This document shows, piece after piece, positions 61,610 through 64,000 of a stretch of DNA of 64,000 nt. A program made the position numbers and the translations under genes. The stretch is from Heligmosomoides polygyrus polygyrus (lineage: Eukaryota > Nematoda > Chromadorea > Rhabditida > Heligmosomidae). The DNA lies in contig OX377202.1 in assembly GCA_947396885.1 (NCBI GenBank), positions 12,152,001 through 12,216,000 on the forward strand. Direction: 5' to 3'. The notes under the pieces are model-generated. The model had not been told where the DNA came from. It worked only from the letters and a program-made list of their open reading frames with translations, and did not search any database. The first letter of the stretch is position 1. Each line of letters begins with the position of its first letter.

Positions 61610-63703
61610 TTATTTCACACTGGAACAGCTGAGCACACGAATAACGCAATAACTGGAGCTTGATTAGCTGTCGTCCTATCCAATGTCGCAGTACTTTCGC
61701 AGACACATCTTCCACATCGTGTAGGATTCGAAGTATCTGTTACACTCCTGGCAACCACCCGTCATCTGAAGTAAGGTAAAAGTGTATTGAAAGGTAAACG
61801 TGGTCGTAGCCAATGTCTAAACATCGCATTCTACCTCCACGTTATAGTCCGATTTCTCTGTTGTTGGCCGAGGCTTGCAGTCAAAGTTTACTGACGACCT
61901 TTCGGGCCATTACTTGACTTTAAACCTTGACTACGATCTTCGTGCCACAACAGAGAAATTGAAAGACCGATTTCGAAGCGCAGGGAACCAACATTTCTTC
62001 GAAGGCTTTATGTGGTGAAAGAATTCGTTCTGGATTCTATACATTTATATATACCATTTTCACGTCGAATTGTACACTTTTCAAATCAAATTGCACACTT
62101 TTCACGTCAAACTGAACACTCTTCCAAGTTAGCCTAAAACTTTTGAAATCAAAGCGAACTCTTCCAAAACGAAATGAAATTTAGGCAGATTAAACTACAG
62201 GCTCACTAAGATGCTTTGAAAAACATTTTGTTCAAGAAAAACGTTGTATAACTTTCTTAGAAATATTTTAGTCTCCTCGCACGAATATGTGTAATTATTT
62301 CTATAAAAAAAATTTATACCATTTTCATGTCGAATTGGACACTTTTCAAATCACATTGGACACTCTTCTAAGCCTAAACCTATGAAACTTGAAGTCAAAT
62401 TGAACCTATTCCAAATCGAGACGAGCACCTTTCAGGTTAAACTAAAGACTCTCCAAGATGGTTACAATAATTTTTTGTTCAAGGAAAACTTAGAATAACT
62501 TTTTTGAAATTTCTTTCTTTAGCTGTCGAACGTGTGAAATACTTTTATAAAATTTTTATTCTTTGAGAAAAAAATGATAGATTAAATTGTGTTAAGATGC
62601 AGCAAGGCAGCAATCATGTCCTGCATCTAGAGGCTGGATCGCGCCATGCACTCAAAAAGTTTAATGCAACGCTTATTTGATTGATAGTGTAAATACTGAT
62701 ACATGCAGCAAGAAAGTTAGGATATGTGTATTTTTTATAATTTTTTGTCTTGCACTGCTTGCAGGTGTGAAACTGCATCACCTGTCACCTGTCACCTGTC
62801 GTCCCGTTGATCATCGAATTGCTCGAGCGGGTGCCAGCAGCGTCTCCATTCGTCCCTGTCGCGTGCCAGAGTGATCCAATGGATCCTCCTCGCTCGAGGG
62901 ACACGAAGAGCGTCATATCGGTCGTTCAGGGCTTTCACGAAGAAGTCCGACCAACGCGTTGGTGGGCGTCCTGGTGTTCTTTTGACATCCCGCGGAATCC
63001 AGTCGGTGATGGCTCTCGTCCAGCGGGTGTCTGCGAAGCGCATTACGTGGCCGGCCCACCTAATTTTCGACAACTTGGCCCACGCGACAGCGTCTCTGAT
63101 CTTCGAGCGTCGGCGAAGCTCGGAACTGCACGCAAGCACGGAACTGTGAAACTGCATGCAAACAGAAATTTTGCTCTCAATCAAATAAAAATCGCAAAGT
63201 TTCGGACGGGGCATGGCGCAATCCCTCCTTTTGACACTAAAACATAGTCGCCTTTCTGCTCTTTAAAACACGTTTAAACAATTGTTTTTCTTCAAAAAAT
63301 GGAAATTTTATAAAATTTCAAGCAATGTGTTCACTTGTTGGATAAATGATTTTAAACTTCAAATAAAGTTTTTCTAAAATTCTGCTTGAGCAAAAAATTA
63401 TTCTAACATTTTTGAAGAGTCTCTAGTTTAGTGCAGAAAAAGGTTTCGATTTGGAAGACGTTCAGCTTGATTTCGAAGTTCACAGGCCAGCTTAGAGGAG
63501 TGTCCAATTTGACGTGAAAAGTGTCCAATTTGATTTGAAAAGTGTCGAGTTCGACGTGAAAATGGTATTAAATAGCCAATACTAGTCTTTGTATTTAGTT
63601 TTAGGCTTATGAAAACAGTTAAAAAATACGGTTCGCAACCTACCACAGTGTCAATTTTGACCAGCAGCAGGACGATCATGAATAGGAACACTAGGCGATC
63701 CAT
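61610..63703 (-). CDS. Two-exon gene for a 49-residue secreted four-cysteine peptide
   Basis: Exon 1 is 63703-63644: a 20-residue signal-peptide-like start ([15 protein letters not shown]) ending at a GTAGGT donor. Exon 2 is 61765-61676 after TACTTCAG, in phase 0, encoding [17 protein letters not shown] and CLRKYCDIG, then a stop. The ATG follows CCCTTAG by 12 nt, a possible trans-splice acceptor. AATAAA lies at 61615-61610, about 60 nt past the stop. Cysteine spacing is C-x2-C-x12-C-x4-C. This is close to the central C-x2-C-x12-C-x3-C of arthropod CHH/ion-transport peptides, which also have nematode relatives; but two of the usual six cysteines are missing, so more exons may lie in the 1.9 kb intron. 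That intron holds two TGGACAC-type copies and an RTE insertion. Confidence 0.55.
62052..62316. mobile_element. TGGACAC-family left half
   Basis: It begins TACCATTTTCACGTCG and then AATTGTACACTTTTCAAA, with repeated ACACTTTTC units and an interior like the other copies. It stops at the start of the next copy at 62317, so the right half is missing. Confidence 0.65.
62317..63567. mobile_element. TGGACAC-family element hosting an RTE fragment
   Basis: The left end is TACCATTTTCATGTCGAATT and the right end, inverted, is TACCATTTTCACGTCGAACT. Both are followed by TGGACAC-type subrepeats (GTGTCCAATTTG on the right). Without the nested RTE piece it is about 870 bp. It is AT-rich and non-coding. It lies in the intron of the minus-strand peptide gene. 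Confidence 0.75.
62779..63144 (-). mobile_element. RTE retrotransposon 3' fragment with 13-bp TSD
   Basis: TGTGAAACTGCAT flanks it on both sides (62766-62778, 63145-63157). The minus frame reads [52 protein letters not shown] and [11 protein letters not shown] before the stop, the standard RTE C-terminal end. The 3' end is a short (ACAGGTG)n tail, seen as CACCTGTCACCTGTCACCTG. The 366-bp insert is 5' truncated and its frame is intact, so it is recent. Confidence 0.85.
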
Positions 63704-63704
63704 T

Positions 63705-64000
63705 TCAAAGCGACTCTAAGGGCTAGTAGATTATTCGGAGATAGGATTGTTACTGGCGATTTAGATGACGTCTGCAAATAGAGACGATGGTGACAACGGG
63801 GGCGGGCGGTCAATTAATCGGGCAATCGCCGGCCCTGAGGCTGATGAGGCTCTGTTTGTGCATTCATTGTTGTTCAGCGCTTATGCTAACTGACTGCTGA
63901 TGGACGTGAATTGTACGACTGGTAGCACTACAAATGCCTCAGGGAAATCAACGCCTCACGCATCTAAACAAGAGAATCCGCGGGCAGTTGTAGTACTGTA
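63705..64000. other. Upstream region of the peptide gene; nothing recognised
   Basis: This is the upstream flank of the minus-strand peptide gene. No TATA or repeat was recognised. Confidence 0.35.

Noticed and set aside
1..64000. tRNA, rRNA, spliced-leader RNA genes and CRISPR arrays
   Set aside because: Only tRNA-like promoter boxes inside SINEs were found; no cloverleaf-consistent tRNA, leader exon or regularly spaced direct repeats.

Overview
This window is eukaryotic, AT-rich to neutral, and looks like a nematode chromosome piece, most likely strongylid (hookworm type). The reasons are small exons split by introns of about 60 nt with TTTCAG-type acceptors, likely trans-splice acceptors just upstream of ATGs, and a typical nematode set of mobile elements: mariner, Tc1, RTE, CR1/Jockey-like and Penelope-like elements, plus MITEs and a tRNA-derived SINE. 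Species is inference. No bacterial operon, CRISPR array, rRNA or intact tRNA gene was seen.

Host genes are sparse, and all models here were built by hand from reading frame and splice-site agreement. On the minus strand, 4.3-7.9 kb holds three genes: the C-terminal exons of a basic protein (4354-4842), a three-exon gene with a one-base frameshift (4907-6227), and a leucine-rich-repeat-like gene (6713-7827). On the plus strand, a three-exon gene end lies at 19255-19799. A long gene with many small in-phase exons runs from about 25.1 to 49.6 kb. A compact five-exon gene lies at 50253-54871. An F-BAR-like gene fragment sits at 40.8-41.2 kb. At the right edge, on the minus strand, a two-exon gene (63703 to 61676) encodes a 49-residue secreted four-cysteine peptide. 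Its intron is filled with transposons.

Most of the rest is mobile DNA, often nested. The interval 31.67-36.55 kb is a 4.9 kb element with 1.1 kb inverted arms, TA-flanked CAGTACCG ends, and two mariners plus a further element in its centre. A mariner at 39863-40770 carries four TTCTAGAA heat-shock-element units and a TATA box just upstream of its transposase ATG. Two Penelope-like copies lie head to head at 42.2-44.1 kb. They, and a third copy at 60.4-61.0 kb, carry hammerhead-ribozyme-like cores. A Tc1-like palindrome (57.7-59.3 kb) has the transposase C-terminal half on both arms. A previously unnamed family, called here the TGGACAC family, hosts nested retrotransposons whose target-site duplications can be read directly.

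Two CG-rich MITE families with 3-bp TTA/TAA-type duplications are scattered through the window: family A with GTTTATACTTC ends and family B with AGCCCTCCGCACAC ends. There are several degenerate tandem arrays (2.6, 4.1, 8 and 10 kb) and a near-perfect 31-bp hairpin at 10.6 kb. The strongest candidates for something undescribed are the heat-shock-promoter mariner, the ribozyme-bearing Penelope copies and the small cysteine peptide gene.
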